Assembly: GCA_914767715.1 (NCBI GenBank)
Contig: OU612067.1
Coordinates: forward strand, 29,488,162 to 29,548,161
From: Membranipora membranacea
Lineage: Eukaryota; Bryozoa; Gymnolaemata; Cheilostomatida; Membraniporidae
Length of the DNA stretch: 60,000 bases
Reading direction: 5' to 3'
Position numbers and translations under genes: made by a program. Below the pieces are notes generated by a model. The model was not told the DNA's origin. It was given only the letters and a program-made list of their open reading frames with translations, and did not search any database. Below, one piece after another: positions 1-12,315 of this stretch; the stretch's first letter is position 1; each line of letters starts with the position of its first letter.

Positions 1-2690
1 TCATCTATTTGAGGTTTGCAGTGAAGTTTTATAAAGAACAACTTGCTGATAGCCCTCTGTTTACAGCCTAATTCTGTTGCCAGAAGTGTCTTAAACACGA
101 GGCAAGTGGTATGATCAACACCTACTCCCACCTTGTGATCATTCAGGGATTATGAGGCAACTGAGATAGGTCTAGAACATATCACTAGCAGCATGTAATG
201 CCAAAAGTTATCAAAAATACCTTAACATAAAGTCTCTTTCCCATGTATCCCACTCTTTGGATAGTCATGATCACGCATGCAGCATTGTCCTTGCATGGTA
301 TGATGAAAGAAATCGACCTGTATTAACTCACAGATCGAATTAACTTTTTGTGACACTCAGTTCTACAAGTACCAATAACAAACAAAATCATTGCCAAGCT
401 ACTTAAAAAAAAACGCCTGCGGTAAGAGGTAAGATACAAACAATTGGACATCGTTTGACAAACTGATCAATGATGAGGATACAGATATATTAGTTATTCC
501 GCAATTGATGAATCAAATTGAATTACTGGAGCTCTATGGGAAAAAATGGATAACTGCTGATTTTAAACATAAAATGTCATAATCATGTCATAATTTGACA
601 CTAATTACCTGACCACCTAGCAACTCAAGCTTTCTTCACATTATTCGGCAATTTTTTAAAGTTTTATGACTAGGTCAACTTACAATGGCTTTTGCTTGTT
701 AGACCAATGAACTCCCTCATTGGTTAGACAGGCATATTGTTTAGTGCTGAGTACTGCAGACGAAACAGTGGCATTTCCTGTGAGTAACCAGTGAACATCT
801 GACATCTTCGCTACCACACATCTAAAACGGCAAGTGGTCTTCAACCTCATTTCAAAAGTTGCACTAAATTACTTCAATTGTACATGGACAATCAGTGCAA
901 CCAAATATGCTACTTCTCAGCAATGTGTTTAGAGATAATTTTATGTTTTCAAGGCAAAGAGCTGCAAGGAGGCCGCTTTTTTTGTAGTGCAAGTATTTCA
1001 CTTGATGGTTATCCGTTAAAAAAAAGACTATTGGGATTAATGCACTATAAGCTGTCTAATAAATAATTCTGTGGGCCAAAACCAAGAACCAAGGATCTCC
1101 ATGACCAATTCATCAGCTTTAATGATGAAAGAGGCGGTAAGTACATTAACACTAAGCTGTGCAGTGTAGGCATATGGCCCAAGTGTCATTTTTATTCCGA
1201 ACGGTGCACTGTCTAGCGTGCCGGTCTATGAAACTGAGTTATAGCATCTGAATGATGTGGAGGACAATTAAGTCAGGTTTAAATGGGTGGACCTCCAGCC
1301 TCATGACCTATCTATAGGCAAAGGGGTTCGCACCACCCTCACCCTGCTTGCACTCTCACTGCTCACATATAGCTAGCGTTAAATTCTATTCAAAGTTACC
1401 TTCTCAATAAGTGTGAGCAGACAACTCAGCAAACAAATCATCTAAAGCATATTTTTACACAGGGTCTGAAATATGCTGAAGTAATCTTATGGGAAAAATG
1501 AAAAGTCCACAGACATCTTTGTCATCTAGACTTGATTTTCCTAAAAGACTAGAGGTAGCCTATTCACACTGATCTTTGTCTCAGTCGCAGTTCTCAATGA
1601 ATAGAAATGAGTATGAAGACCACCAATCGCTCTTCTCACAGTAAAACCATCGCCAAGAGAAAAAAAACCTTTTTTCCTGCAACAAACAAATATCATGCGC
1701 TTACAGGCCCAGGTAATATCCATACTGTACATGGTTTTTTTCTGCATATTCTTTTAATGCAATGTGGGTTATGATCTTCAGAAGTAATACATTCAGAAGC
1801 AATACTATGGATAAATTGACAAATTTCTAGTAATCTGAATACAACTACATGTACATTTCTAAGAACCACCAAGCCTCACTACTTTCAGCTTTCTAGAGTG
1901 GAGATCATAAGAAGGAGGGGTGTATAGTATATGATTAAGTTAGCTTGAAAAATCCTTTTTTTTTTCATTTAGCCATATGGCATAAACAAACCAAAGTTCA
2001 ATTTTGGTGTGATATGAAGTGAATTTGTATGCATATCATAACAATAACTTTTTTATCACACCTTCTAATGTAGGCTACAGCAACTGTGCTTGATCAAACC
2101 AGCAAGTAAGCTAGGGGAAAAACATCGGTATTTTGTAGCTGGCAACAGCAGTGTAGTGTAGTTATGCCCATACATAGCTATAGCAATTACAGGAGCAAAC
2201 AAATTTTGAGAATTCCATCGACCATTGATATTTCTGTGGTCGAGTACAAAATCAATTACGACACGGACAATGTTTAAGGATATGTCCCCATTGATTCCCC
2301 AACAACCAATGTAAGAGGAATTAACTGAGCGTTAGGCGATCTACTGACCAAGGAAGCCTTTGAAGCACAGCACATGTTGTTTCAAATGAGTACAAATAAA
2401 TGGCATTTTTATATCGAATTAATATTAATTAAAGTCAATCATTGTTGTGCTTTTGTGCGGTGAGTGAGTATAATGCAACCACACGCAGGTCCCATGTCCC
2501 GAGGGCCGTAACATCCACACACAACTCATCACAACCCAGGGTTAATGTGTTGTGCGCCATGTGACGCAGGGGGTTGGATCAAGTTGAAGTTAAAAGTTTA
2601 GTTTGAATGCACCAAACCAACCAAGACCTTGACAAGATTATGGACTTGAGTTCCTACCTAGGCTTATATATATAATGTAAAATAAGGCTT
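1..2690. other. Non-coding stretch, no gene recognised
   Basis: I see no convincing exon here on either strand. The open frames are short, AT-driven and show no family resemblance. A locally GC-richer patch around 2455-2600 could be an old repeat, but I cannot classify it. Confidence 0.5.
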
Positions 2691-3071
2691 GCAAGTAAGT
2701 CCCAGGCCAGGGGCACCATGGGACTATCGGCATCTGGAGAACTTACAAGCATGTAATTGTATACTTCGCCGATCTGATGTCCATTGGCAAAGTTAGCCTG
2801 TCTTGAAAAGCTTTGTTTGAAGGTGGCCGTCGAAAAAAGCTTGTCAAGACAGGCTATGGCAAAGTATACATGCTTATAAACTCCACACAGTCACTGATCT
2901 AAGCACACAATACAGCACTTACTTGAGTAGTGTTGGTATATAATAGCAGAGTAATGGTTTAGTTCAGTGAGTGGGAAGGCTACTAGACTTGTAACTAGTA
3001 AGCTGAGTAAGTAGTAGTAATAGTACTACCTAACAGTAGAGGCATCTGGAGTTACAAGCATGTATACTTTG

Positions 3072-3103
3072 CCAATGTCCATGATCATGATCATGGACAT
3101 TGG
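3072..3103. repeat. Perfect 32-nt palindrome
   Basis: The segment reads identically on both strands, centred on ATGATCAT, with outer arms CCAATGTCC and GGACATTGG. It belongs to the larger inverted-repeat cluster. Confidence 0.9.
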
Positions 3104-3157
3104 TCACCCATCCTAGTCCTTTCCAAGCAAGGTATAGGCCATAGGCATCTGGAAAGG

Positions 3158-3274
3158 CATGGGCCCCTGGGACTTACATGTCTTTACTTTACCAATGTCC
3201 AGTATCAACCACCCCAAAAAACACTGATACTGGTCATCGGCAAAGTAAAGACATGTAAGTCCCAGGGACCCATG
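3158..3274. repeat. Long hairpin with ~50-nt arms
   Basis: Arms at 3158-3207 and 3225-3274 are near-perfect reverse complements (four mismatches seen), separated by about 17 nt of A/C-rich spacer. The ends are CATGGG and CCCATG. The structure fits a foldback or MITE-type element. I found no clear target duplication. Confidence 0.8.
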
Positions 3275-3835
3275 AGTAAAGTAGAAAAAGAAGTGATTAG
3301 TTAGTGAAGTAATGATGATTATTATCATTTATACAGTTACAGTACACCGTTGGAAATATTTAACTAAATTAGTGAGTGCTACTAGTACTACTATACAAGG
3401 ATGGAAACTGTTACCTGAAACTGGAAAACACTACAGCAGTATAGTCTTCATTAGCAGAGTAGAGTATGCAGCTTTACAGAGCTTCTTCATGAACCAGGCA
3501 TCAACCAAAATCCTGACCATGTTTTGGATTAGGCAGAAAATGAGATGACTACCCCTGATTGGCTTGGTGGGATTCAATTAACCAATTAGAATGTGTTTTC
3601 CAAATTTCCGCATTTTAGTCATTTCATCGTAAAACTGAGAAACACGCGTGCTAACGCGTACTTTCAAGAGAAATTCCGCATTTCCGCATTTTAGTGAACC
3701 CCGGGAAAACAAACAGGCTCACAAGCCAATGTCACCTTCAATGCCAAAAAACGTTAGCTATGTCGAGGCCATTTTCTGTGCAACAAAAATTTTATTTTCT
3801 TTCTATTTACCACAATCCTGAATCTCTTGCAAACA

Positions 3836-3877
3836 TTGCCAGTGACCCAGGTTTTGGGGTAGACCTGTGGTATTACC
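3836..3877. repeat. Partial copy of the 3988-4137 foldback terminus
   Basis: This segment matches the right arm of the neighbouring foldback element (ATTGCCA, then CCCAGGTTTTGG and TAGACCTGTG) but lacks the second arm. It is probably a degraded or solo end of the same family. Confidence 0.6.
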
Positions 3878-3987
3878 AGTGAATTAAACATCTTGTTATA
3901 GTATCATAGCAACATTTGCTGTGTGTGTCTAAACTGTAGCTTTGCAATATGACAAATCATTTTGTTTTTGTGACCCTCTAACCAACC

Positions 3988-4137
3988 CACAGGTCTTCTC
4001 CAAAACCTGGGATTTTGGCAATGTTTGACTGCCCCCTTGAGTTTTTGTTGTTTTGTATTGTCAAACAACAAAACAACAAAAACTCAAGGGGGGCAGTCAA
4101 ACATTGCCAAAATCCCAGGTTTTGGAGTAGACCTGTG
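3988..4137. mobile_element. hAT-like foldback MITE with 8-bp target duplication
   Basis: This 150-bp element is almost entirely inverted repeat. The arms, about 70 nt each, start CACAGGTCT and end in the complement, with roughly one substitution and one length difference in a C-run. It is flanked on both sides by the same 8 bases, AACCAACC (3980-3987 and 4138-4145). An 8-bp duplication and a CA-start terminus are hallmarks of hAT-superfamily insertions. No transposase is encoded, so mobilisation would have been in trans. The near-identical arms suggest a recent insertion or origin by foldback of one terminus. The superfamily assignment is an inference from duplication length and end bases. 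Confidence 0.7.
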
Positions 4138-4362
4138 AACCAACCAATGAACTCACTCATTGCTCTAACTAACTTCTTGTTGTTGAGAACAGGCCCAGGG
4201 GATTATTACATCAGGTACACAACTTAGGCATTGAAATTGGTCCTAGCTAGCTAGAAAGAGTCACAGTGTAGGAATTATGTGTTGATTGGGCTTTGGACTG
4301 GTTTGAGTACTAGTAAGTTAAAATTAGTGTGATCATCATTAACATTATGATCTGTTTGCAAG

Positions 4363-5021
4363 TCCAGCGGTGCAGGCTTTGTCACATTGTCCACATCCAC
4401 TGGAGCCAACACAAGAACAGAGCCTGTACTTTACACAAGAGGAGGAGGGTGCGCGCAGTCTGTCAAATACTATCATTGTTAGTTCAGACCCTGTGTATAG
4501 CCTCTATCTTCTCGCGTTGTGGCACATCAACGGCGAACAATACCCTGTGCATGATCAGCTTAGGGCTTTACATAGGGCTCTACAAATGAATAGCATTGTC
4601 AGTTTACATTTTATATTTAGCAGCTATATTGTCAATAAAATCAACTGACATATTCTGAGATTCACCAAATTATATGAATATGAGGGAAATCTTAGTTTTT
4701 AGTTCATAATCTGAAATTCCGTAATTTGCCTGTGTTACACCCAAATGTGAGTTACCTGAGTGGTTGGGAGCCCTGTTCAGACCCTCATTCCAGGGTTGAC
4801 AGCATATGAGACTAAGTCGTGTTGCTGCTATCTCTAATACAATGACTAAATCTCCACATGTGTCAGTGCAGGAAGAAGCACGGTATAAACGAAAAAAGGA
4901 GTTTATACCTGCACCATGTGAGGCAAAGACTGAATATTGCTTTCCTGCCTCAGACTCTAACAAAACCTATGGAGATAACTTCATGTTTCAATGCTCAGGG
5001 CCAACGGTCAAATTTACATAA
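4363..5021 (+). CDS. Candidate 3' exons of an unrecognised gene
   Basis: Two stretches look coding by composition. Exon a (about 4363-4597) follows a weak acceptor, stays open and reads as an ordinary globular segment rich in E, L, H and P. It could end at a GTCAGT donor. Exon b begins after TTGACAG at 4803 and continues the frame in matching phase to a TAA at 5019-5021, through a basic segment with a run of K and R. I recognise no family and no upstream exon. An AATAAA at 4633-4638 lies between them, so exon a alone might be terminal. It could also be chance open frames or a pseudogene. Confidence 0.25.
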
Positions 5022-5039
5022 CCGTTGTGTTGTAGATTA

Positions 5040-5690
5040 AACATAATCTATGAATTCCCTTAAATGAAATTGAAAAAATACCTTAACTGCTGCTGCTCAC
5101 TCATTAAGGCTTTAATCCCAGAATTACGATCTAATGAGCAAATAATTTGCATATTCTGATTGTCGAAAACCAGAGTAAGAGAATAAGGCACTAGTTGATG
5201 ACTTAATTAACTCTATCTAGTTTAGCTAGATAATTCATTCCATACCCTGATTTTGACGATCAGTCTGTGCAAATCATCTGCCAATTTGGTTACAATGCTG
5301 AGATTGCGTCCTCATTTTGTTGGTTTTGAGCTAAACAGAAATCAGTATGCACACATTTGTGGCAGCAGTAGTGTAAGCTCAAACCAAGAAACTTAGTCTG
5401 TCCAGTTCCCTGCAGGGTAGCAGAAGTCCGTAATATGGCCTTGCTCAAGTGCATAGACTCAGTCTTTTATCTCTTAACTTTTCGAAAAATAGAGGCAGAG
5501 TTTGAGCACTTGCACTAGTATCTGGCCTCATTTTGCTTTTCCCCACTTAGTGATGAGTACATGGTAAAATAGAAAAATCAGTGACTCTTATATAGCACTC
5601 AACCCTCTGTCACCAATTGAATAAGAGCCATCGTCCTATTGTCTCAGGTCTTTTATTGTAGATGTACGCGTTTGTGTGTACATTTGTCAG
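5040..5690. other. Non-coding interval upstream of DNAJC28
   Basis: No exon or repeat is recognised here. A possible splice acceptor (TTTGTCAG, ending at 5691) just before the DNAJC28 start codon suggests that an untranslated first exon may lie in this interval. Confidence 0.35.
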
Positions 5691-5723
5691 TGCACCAGAT
5701 CGCCATCCTACCTCATCCCTGCC

Positions 5724-8673
5724 ATGCCAACACTGTCAACGGTTTCACTTCGGGTGTGGAGATCATCGTCAAGCAAATGTTGCCACAGAATTCTAACACA
5801 GAGTACAACAAGTGTCCACAAACCATCTCTATTGCACACTCACTCTGATGCAAATTTGACAAAAACCAATAGCTATGTGGGGCAATCATACAGATATATT
5901 CAGCATTGCCAATATCACTCCAAGCACTGGGTGTCTCCAAAACAGGAGAAAGATATTAAAAAGTGCTTAGTCTTGTTGGAGCTCGATCCGTCCGACTATA
6001 CTGTACATAATGTGACAGCCGTCAAAGCGAGTTATGTGAGATTGGTTAAGAAGTATCACCCTGATAAGCTCGCAGCGCTGGAGGATTCGGAGAGAACGAC
6101 TGGTACGGAGAAATTCCATGAGATCACTCAGGCCCATGAGAAACTTCTGGTAGGTGGTGCTATTGAATCTTGAATCAGTTCATCGGTGGTAAACAGTTAG
6201 GTAGGTAGGTAGTGATGAGCTATGAAAACAATGTCACTCGAATTGAATCTGGTCATACATTAAACTACATGGCCTATATTGCTTGCGGAGTGTATCATCA
6301 CCAAGGGGTTAGGCTAATTATCTGTGTATTGAACCAAACTTAGATTTTATTATTTTATCTCCTTTAACAGGAGTTTTACCAGCGTCAAGCTGAGAAAGAA
6401 AATATACACGTAGTGAAGAAAGAAGAAGATAAGCGTGAATCTGCTATTAAAGCTCAATACAGGGAATATCTCGACCTAGAAGGTGTAAGTCTCATGGTTA
6501 TACTACCACTCTTGCTGGCAAACAAAAATCATACCTGCCTTCCAAATATGTTCACAAGACATTTAGATAACTAACAATCGACCATCGCAATCTAACACCT
6601 TAATCAGCCCATGATGGCTTTTTTACTTAGAGCAGACAATACAATACAAATGATTTCCTTTGTCATCAAATTGATGTGAAAAACTAACCAAAAGAGATGA
6701 CCAATTCTTACATATTTTGCTTTGTACTCTAAATCACAATCATATCACACTTCTGTCATACCTGTGTCACTCTTCTCATTAGCAGGAATTGTTGATTACT
6801 GTAGGTTGGCTATGGTTCACCATTTCAAAGGAGGAAACAGTATGATTCATGGCGGGCTGACAAAGCCGCAGAGCGTGTGTTTGAGTTTAGACAAGATAAA
6901 ATGATGAGGAACACCGATGACAAAGCGCTCGTACAGCAAGATAACGAACGCAAATATGTCCGAAAAATTAAAACTAGGTAAGACGATCGATCTGAGTATA
7001 TACATTCTCCTCAATTATAGGCCTGTCTTCATTATGATCGATTGGAGATGTATTATTATAATCTGTGCAGGCAACCATGCTAATTTTTTACTCTGGACCC
7101 TATCAGAGTTGCCTCCTTTTTTTAAAGATCTATGACAAGGGCTTATAAATATAACTTTATAACTTTTTCACATTTTACACATATTACTGTGTTCAATTAA
7201 CTAATTAAGTAACTGTCGATCCCATTAAAAGTTGAAATGCTGAAATGGCCATATTATCATTTGAACGTTTGTAGTAGTATGCTGGAGCGTATGGCAGAGG
7301 ACATGATCGCAGAGTCGATGGCTAAAGGTGATTTTGATAATTTACCAGGTAAGGATGTACATAACGTAAATACAATAACTGTACCGTTTCTTGAACTTTC
7401 TGTAAAACTCAAATTATTCACCTGGACCCCTGAGAAATCACATCAAATATACTTATCATAATGCCAATGGCGTGACAATCTTCTCTCAAGCCTGACTTAC
7501 CAGTGTGGTGGGAGCAACTTGAAATGCGAGTTGGGTCCAAGATGCTCTAGTGATAAGGTGCTGACACACTGCATGGCATCATGTAAAATCTACTTGATTT
7601 GTCACCTGTCTTAAGCTGTGACCACAGTATTAAAGTACAGAGGAAAGTGTAGGAAAGTAGTCCAAGTTTATCGTGAAGAAGATTGCATATTATTTTGATC
7701 AGAAATCCAGCGTTATGTTAACATAGCACCTACCGTTTATGACCTAGCCTGCTAGCTGCTGTGCTCTACAAATATTCATCACCAACCTTACAATTGTCTG
7801 TTATTGTCTTGTACAGGTTTGGGTAAACCATTAAAGTCCTCAGCAGATCACAATCCCTATGTAGATTCAACAACTCAAAGGCTGAACTCTGTATTAATCA
7901 ACGCTGGATACTCTCCACAGTGGATGACCCTCGGGTCAGAGATCAAGTAGGTGGTTATGTTATTTCGTTATCACCTGTTCGATCGATTTAATCACTGAAT
8001 GCACTGCTCAAAACTTGGAACGGTTAGCAGTTTAGTGTGCAAGGTACGCTGCATTGTGCTGCGAAAAAGTTGTTATACACTTCTATTCATACACATTAAT
8101 TTCTAGGAATTGACAAAATTACATCACAAAGCCAAAATAGAAATTAATTTTGTAAGACAATTAATGATATAGGAGTTATTTCCTCTTTGATCAAAAGGAG
8201 ACAAATTCTGTCGAAATTTAATACATTTAATATCTCTCACAGCGATCAATTTTATCCCTTTGTGCATACATACCTCTAAAAACATTAGATATCTGACAAT
8301 CTAGGTGGCTGTCATAGGTTCTGTTCAAGAGTGAAATTTATTACAAACTCGGTTGCAAGCTCGATTATTCTCATACCATTGTTATGTTTTCAGGGCTAGT
8401 TATAAAAAGCTAAAAGATGACCTAATCCATACCTACACAGAACACGGGTTATCATCACCAGTGTGGCAGAATAGATATCAGAACTTCAAAGAAGAAATAA
8501 AACTGCTCAATAAGAAGGTGGATACACTAAATATGATCGCTCCTTCACTAAATCTACAGATGGTTCACTATAGACCAGAATTGACTTTAGATTCTATCTC
8601 CTCAAAGGCTAAAAAAGATCAGCCTCAATCCAACTCCAATGCCGATCCTAATGTAGAATCTAAGACTCCCTAA
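5724..8673 (+). CDS. DNAJC28: DnaJ homologue subfamily C member 28 (J domain + DUF1992)
   Basis: Six exons join in consistent phases: 5724-6149, 6371-6484, 6841-6977, 7275-7348 (or from 7278), 7817-7946 and 8394-8673. They encode about 386 residues, close to human DNAJC28 as I recall it. The J domain lies around residues 72-142 with the Hsp70-activating HPD motif at 112-114. A charged linker follows. The DUF1992 signature spans about residues 228-290 (MLERMAEDMIAESMAKGDF, then NLPG and GKPL, then HNPYVD and LINAGY). The N-terminus is Ser/Arg-rich and lacks acidic residues for about 40 residues, which fits mitochondrial targeting (inference). I chose ATG 5724 because an in-frame ATG at 5676 sits before a likely acceptor. 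The family is a presumed Hsp70 co-chaperone with poorly known substrates. The tail after DUF1992 is polar and weakly conserved. Confidence 0.9.
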
Positions 8674-8745
8674 TGACTCTGCTCTCTATTTTTTTCTACA
8701 TCCTATTCCTGGGTCAAGTTAATCGTCAATTTTTGGCACACTGCA

Positions 8746-8751
8746 AATAAA
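8746..8751 (+). promoter_or_regulatory. Poly(A) signal of DNAJC28
   Basis: A canonical AATAAA lies about 75 nt after the DNAJC28 stop codon, in the right place for 3'-end formation. Confidence 0.6.
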
Positions 8752-8759
8752 ACATTTAC

Positions 8760-11700
8760 AACCTTGGCATGGTTAAATGTTGGTTAAATGTTGGTTAAAA
8801 TCCCAATGGTTGGTCACTCACCACATCGTGGCGGCGAAATAGTGTGCCTTAAGGGCGAGGCTGCAATGATTGCGCCAATTTGCTCTCAGTTTGTAGGCAG
8901 GTCGGAGCACACCTGGGGGTCCAACAACTCCCAGTAGTCAGTGGACTGCAGTGGAATAGCTGCTTTGATTTTAGAGAGCATAAAATTCCAGTCCATTTAT
9001 AGAGTGTTTTGAAGGTAATATATTTTTTCTAAATTTGATGAAAGACGCTTTATATTTCGAAATAATAAACTACCGAGTCATTTTCGCACATATAAAAGGG
9101 AAACGACCACAGAAATATAATTTTTTTTGTCTGACTGTCCTCCATTCAGACCTACTTAGCTGGCTGTGTTGGTTGTTGTCACTAACTTTTCAAACACATC
9201 AGAAAAGTGTAGTTACTACAAGTTTTCCAATATTTTTTCGTAGTCCTGATGATTAGTTCATAAAAGACAACATGACCCTGGAAATTGTATCTACTTAGTA
9301 ATACTGTCACCTAATTTTTATCCTAGGCGATATGGTTGTCAGGTACTGTGGAATTGGTAATAGTTGTTAGGCCATAATTACTGACATGCCAGATTAAAAA
9401 AACACCCAACTTCAAACCTATATGTAAATATTCAGAAATTGTTGAATATTGTAGCATTTCTACGATCCTTTTGGCTCATTTGTTCACTAAAAACTATGAT
9501 CTGTCTGAATAAAATGGAAATACAGCAACTCAGTATAACCCAATGTCGACGATTTTGTTACAAGAATCCAAGTTGGCCAAACTCCAGTTTGTGAGTTTGT
9601 TGCTCATGAAGTTCTGGGCGGTATTATTGACCTTCGATGTAAGGTGTGATTGCAATGAAGGTTACATTTTAGCACTTCAGACAGCTGAAAATCAGACTCA
9701 TGTCCAGAATCAGGTGTTGCCAGGGAAGCTCGTCATCCTACTTAGAAAAAAGCATTCAAACCCAAGTGGCCAAGCAATGCTTTTCCACAGAGGTGTTAAA
9801 ACAATCTATCAAAGGCCAGACGTGTTAATGCTCACATGGGTTCTTTAACAGATTGATAATTAGCTGTAATAACTTTGATAATAATAATTTTCTTTTGTTT
9901 TATTTCAAAACCATTTCTATAATGGTACATATTATTTTCCAAATAAAAGAAATTTGCATCATTAGCAATATGTACAGCACTCTGCATGATTACTCAATGT
10001 GCTGTGTACCCTGTATTAAGTTAACAGGCCAAAGCAATCGAGTTTTCATTGTTTGAAAAGTATCATTCATTTTATTCAATTGAGCAATGCTAATATTGTT
10101 ATTTTAGTTCTCAATGTCAGTGCATTGAATGCTGCGAGTAGAACCTATTTCAGAATTAGGGTCAGCAAACTTTTTACGTACATGAGATTAATAACAGTCC
10201 AGTGGGAATTTTTGGTATAAATTTATTTGATAGGCAGCCTCAAAGTGAACGCTGACATCCATGTGACTACTTGAACCTTGTTGTCAAAATATGCAGTAAA
10301 ATTCGCATAGATTAAATTAAGGACTGTCTCCCTGAAAGATGATGAGGCGAGCCAGTGATTCTAACCAAAAGTTTGATACTACAAATATTTTCCACAACCT
10401 GGCCTAAACTGATTTTTTTCTGGGTTTTAGTGTAGTCCAGTTCTCAGTGTTTTCTAGTACCTCAAATAGTTTGCTACAGATAGTAGGGTTGAATAGACAC
10501 TGGCAATTGCCTATTATCTTGGGTAGTTTTATTGAAATAAATTTTCATCTTAGCGATGTTTTTCCACCTATGTCAACTAAATAAATAAACCAACGATCCA
10601 TACACGGTTTGTCTTCAGATGCTGCCTAATGATTTCATTGAAAGCTGTCAACTAGCACTTTTTTCACATAGCTGTTCCATTTGCAGTTTGCTGTGAGAAA
10701 GTTTTAGTTTATAATTGTATTCGCTGACAATCTGTCACGTTGCTCCCTGTTTGTGAGGGGAAGGGATTCCAATATGTTCCTCTATTATCAAAGAAAGCAG
10801 CACTTTACTCAATTACTGTTTCATTTGAGACTCAAGGCAAAATTTCTAGGACAGCATGTGATTGTTTTGGGTTAATCTTTATTGTTGTTTTTACCAGTTT
10901 GGTTGAGGTAGAGAATATTGATCGACATGAATTGAAGGCTCCGACCCCAAGGAGTGCTCTGTCAGAAATAAGGGCCATGATCTTCCTCTCTACAAAGTAA
11001 CATGTTAGATGATATATTAAATCACATTTATAGAGTCTGCTCTCTGCCAGTGGGTTTTATTGCCCTTCGGGTAGATTAGATTGGTGAAGCATCTAAATAA
11101 TTGGTGTTTTGATAACATTAAGAATGCTCAAATTTCTTTATAAAGTGAAGTCTGAAATTTAATTAATCACTAATGAGGGAAATCAGCAATTCTGATCTAA
11201 TCAACGGGAGGAATGCTCAAAGTCAGCCGTCAGCACCTCCGGAATTTTGTCATAAGCTATTTTTAGTCAGTTGAGTCAGTTATATCGCCATATAAAGTGG
11301 CAGCATTGAGGCAGCACAACATCCTGTCTTACACTTATGTCATAAAATAGCAGAGGATTGTTAATTTCATTGTACACGATGCTTATGATTAATAATTTGG
11401 CTGGCAAACATAATGGGCTGCAGCTATTATTGATTTCATTGAAATATTGAATAGAGAACAAAATTTCAATCACTTTTGAGAAAGCTCCAGCTCCTAATCC
11501 TTGCCTAATTTATTTGTTTTGTATCAATACACTCTGTTTTCTTAGCACTATAATATAAACATTATTCTACACTAGGAATTGTTACAAAGAGCGGGTGTAT
11601 ACTTGCACCCCATTGCTGACTTTGGCTTTGATAAGATCACCAGCTAAGTAAGAATATACATGGGAGGCAGCATATTAAAATCCCACGGCAGCGACCTGTT

Positions 11701-12240
11701 GAATCACTTGGTACAATTTAGCATCGAATTCCGCGTCTTAGTATCAGATATCTGAAGCTGTCAAACACGGCTTTCAGTCTAAACCAGATTAAAGTTTAAT
11801 CTTTAAAATATTGCTGCCCACATCAGAGTTGACACAGACTGTCTAGAAAAGTCATAAGTAGTTCAGCTGTGGAGTCCAGATGGATATCATAACATAGCAA
11901 CAGCTGATTATTTCAGGTGAGAATTTATTAAGATTTGTTGTTTGATCTCTGAGCTGACAATTTTTTTAAGGTTGTATGGACAATTTTGATTCAATTTTGA
12001 TTTTGCTCTGAGCAAAGAAGTATTTTGTGTGACAATTCTGTTTCAGGTCTAGCAGGTAAAATTATCGAATGGTGACATAATTATATATAATGTGGTCAAC
12101 TTTTGTTATCACAATGATTTATTTTATTTTTTTGTCTCAGGATACAGTCAGTTATTATTTAAGCTGGCAATGTTTGTAAAAAAGCTGAGTGGCTTTGGTC
12201 TTCTCATTTGACAAAATTTCTAACAGCCCTTTTTAATATT
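8760..12240. other. Non-coding interval between DNAJC28 and the innexin
   Basis: I see no supported gene. Open frames at 9543-9848 and 10740-11000 lack recognisable domains and good splice context. A short tandem repeat of ATGTTGGTTAA lies near 8770-8800. TTTCAG at 12238-12243 is a plausible acceptor for an untranslated innexin exon. Confidence 0.45.
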
Positions 12241-12315
12241 TCAGATTAACGATTAAATTCTCTGGAATCTTATCCATTCTCTAGACTACATCGGCAGGAC
12301 TCCTGATCAGCCGCC

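Larger units (their letters stand above)
2696..3290. repeat. Cluster of related nested inverted repeats
   Basis: Three related foldback units lie side by side. Unit one (about 2738-2881) has outer arms built on TTACAAGCATGTA and TACATGCTTATAA, with a nested inner pair on TAGCCTGTCTTGA and TCAAGACAGGCTA. Unit two contains the perfect palindrome at 3072-3103. Unit three is the hairpin at 3158-3274. All share the words CATGTA(A)G, ACTTTGCCAATGTCC and TAAGTCCCAGG, so they look like copies or rearranged parts of one foldback mobile element. No coding capacity is visible. Confidence 0.7.

Noticed and set aside
9543-9848. 101-codon plus-strand frame with a hydrophobic stretch near its start
   Set aside because: No domain, no splice context, and the composition shifts to low-information sequence. 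Probably chance.
10740-11000. 86-codon plus-strand frame
   Set aside because: No recognisable family and no conserved features. It is isolated in a non-coding interval.
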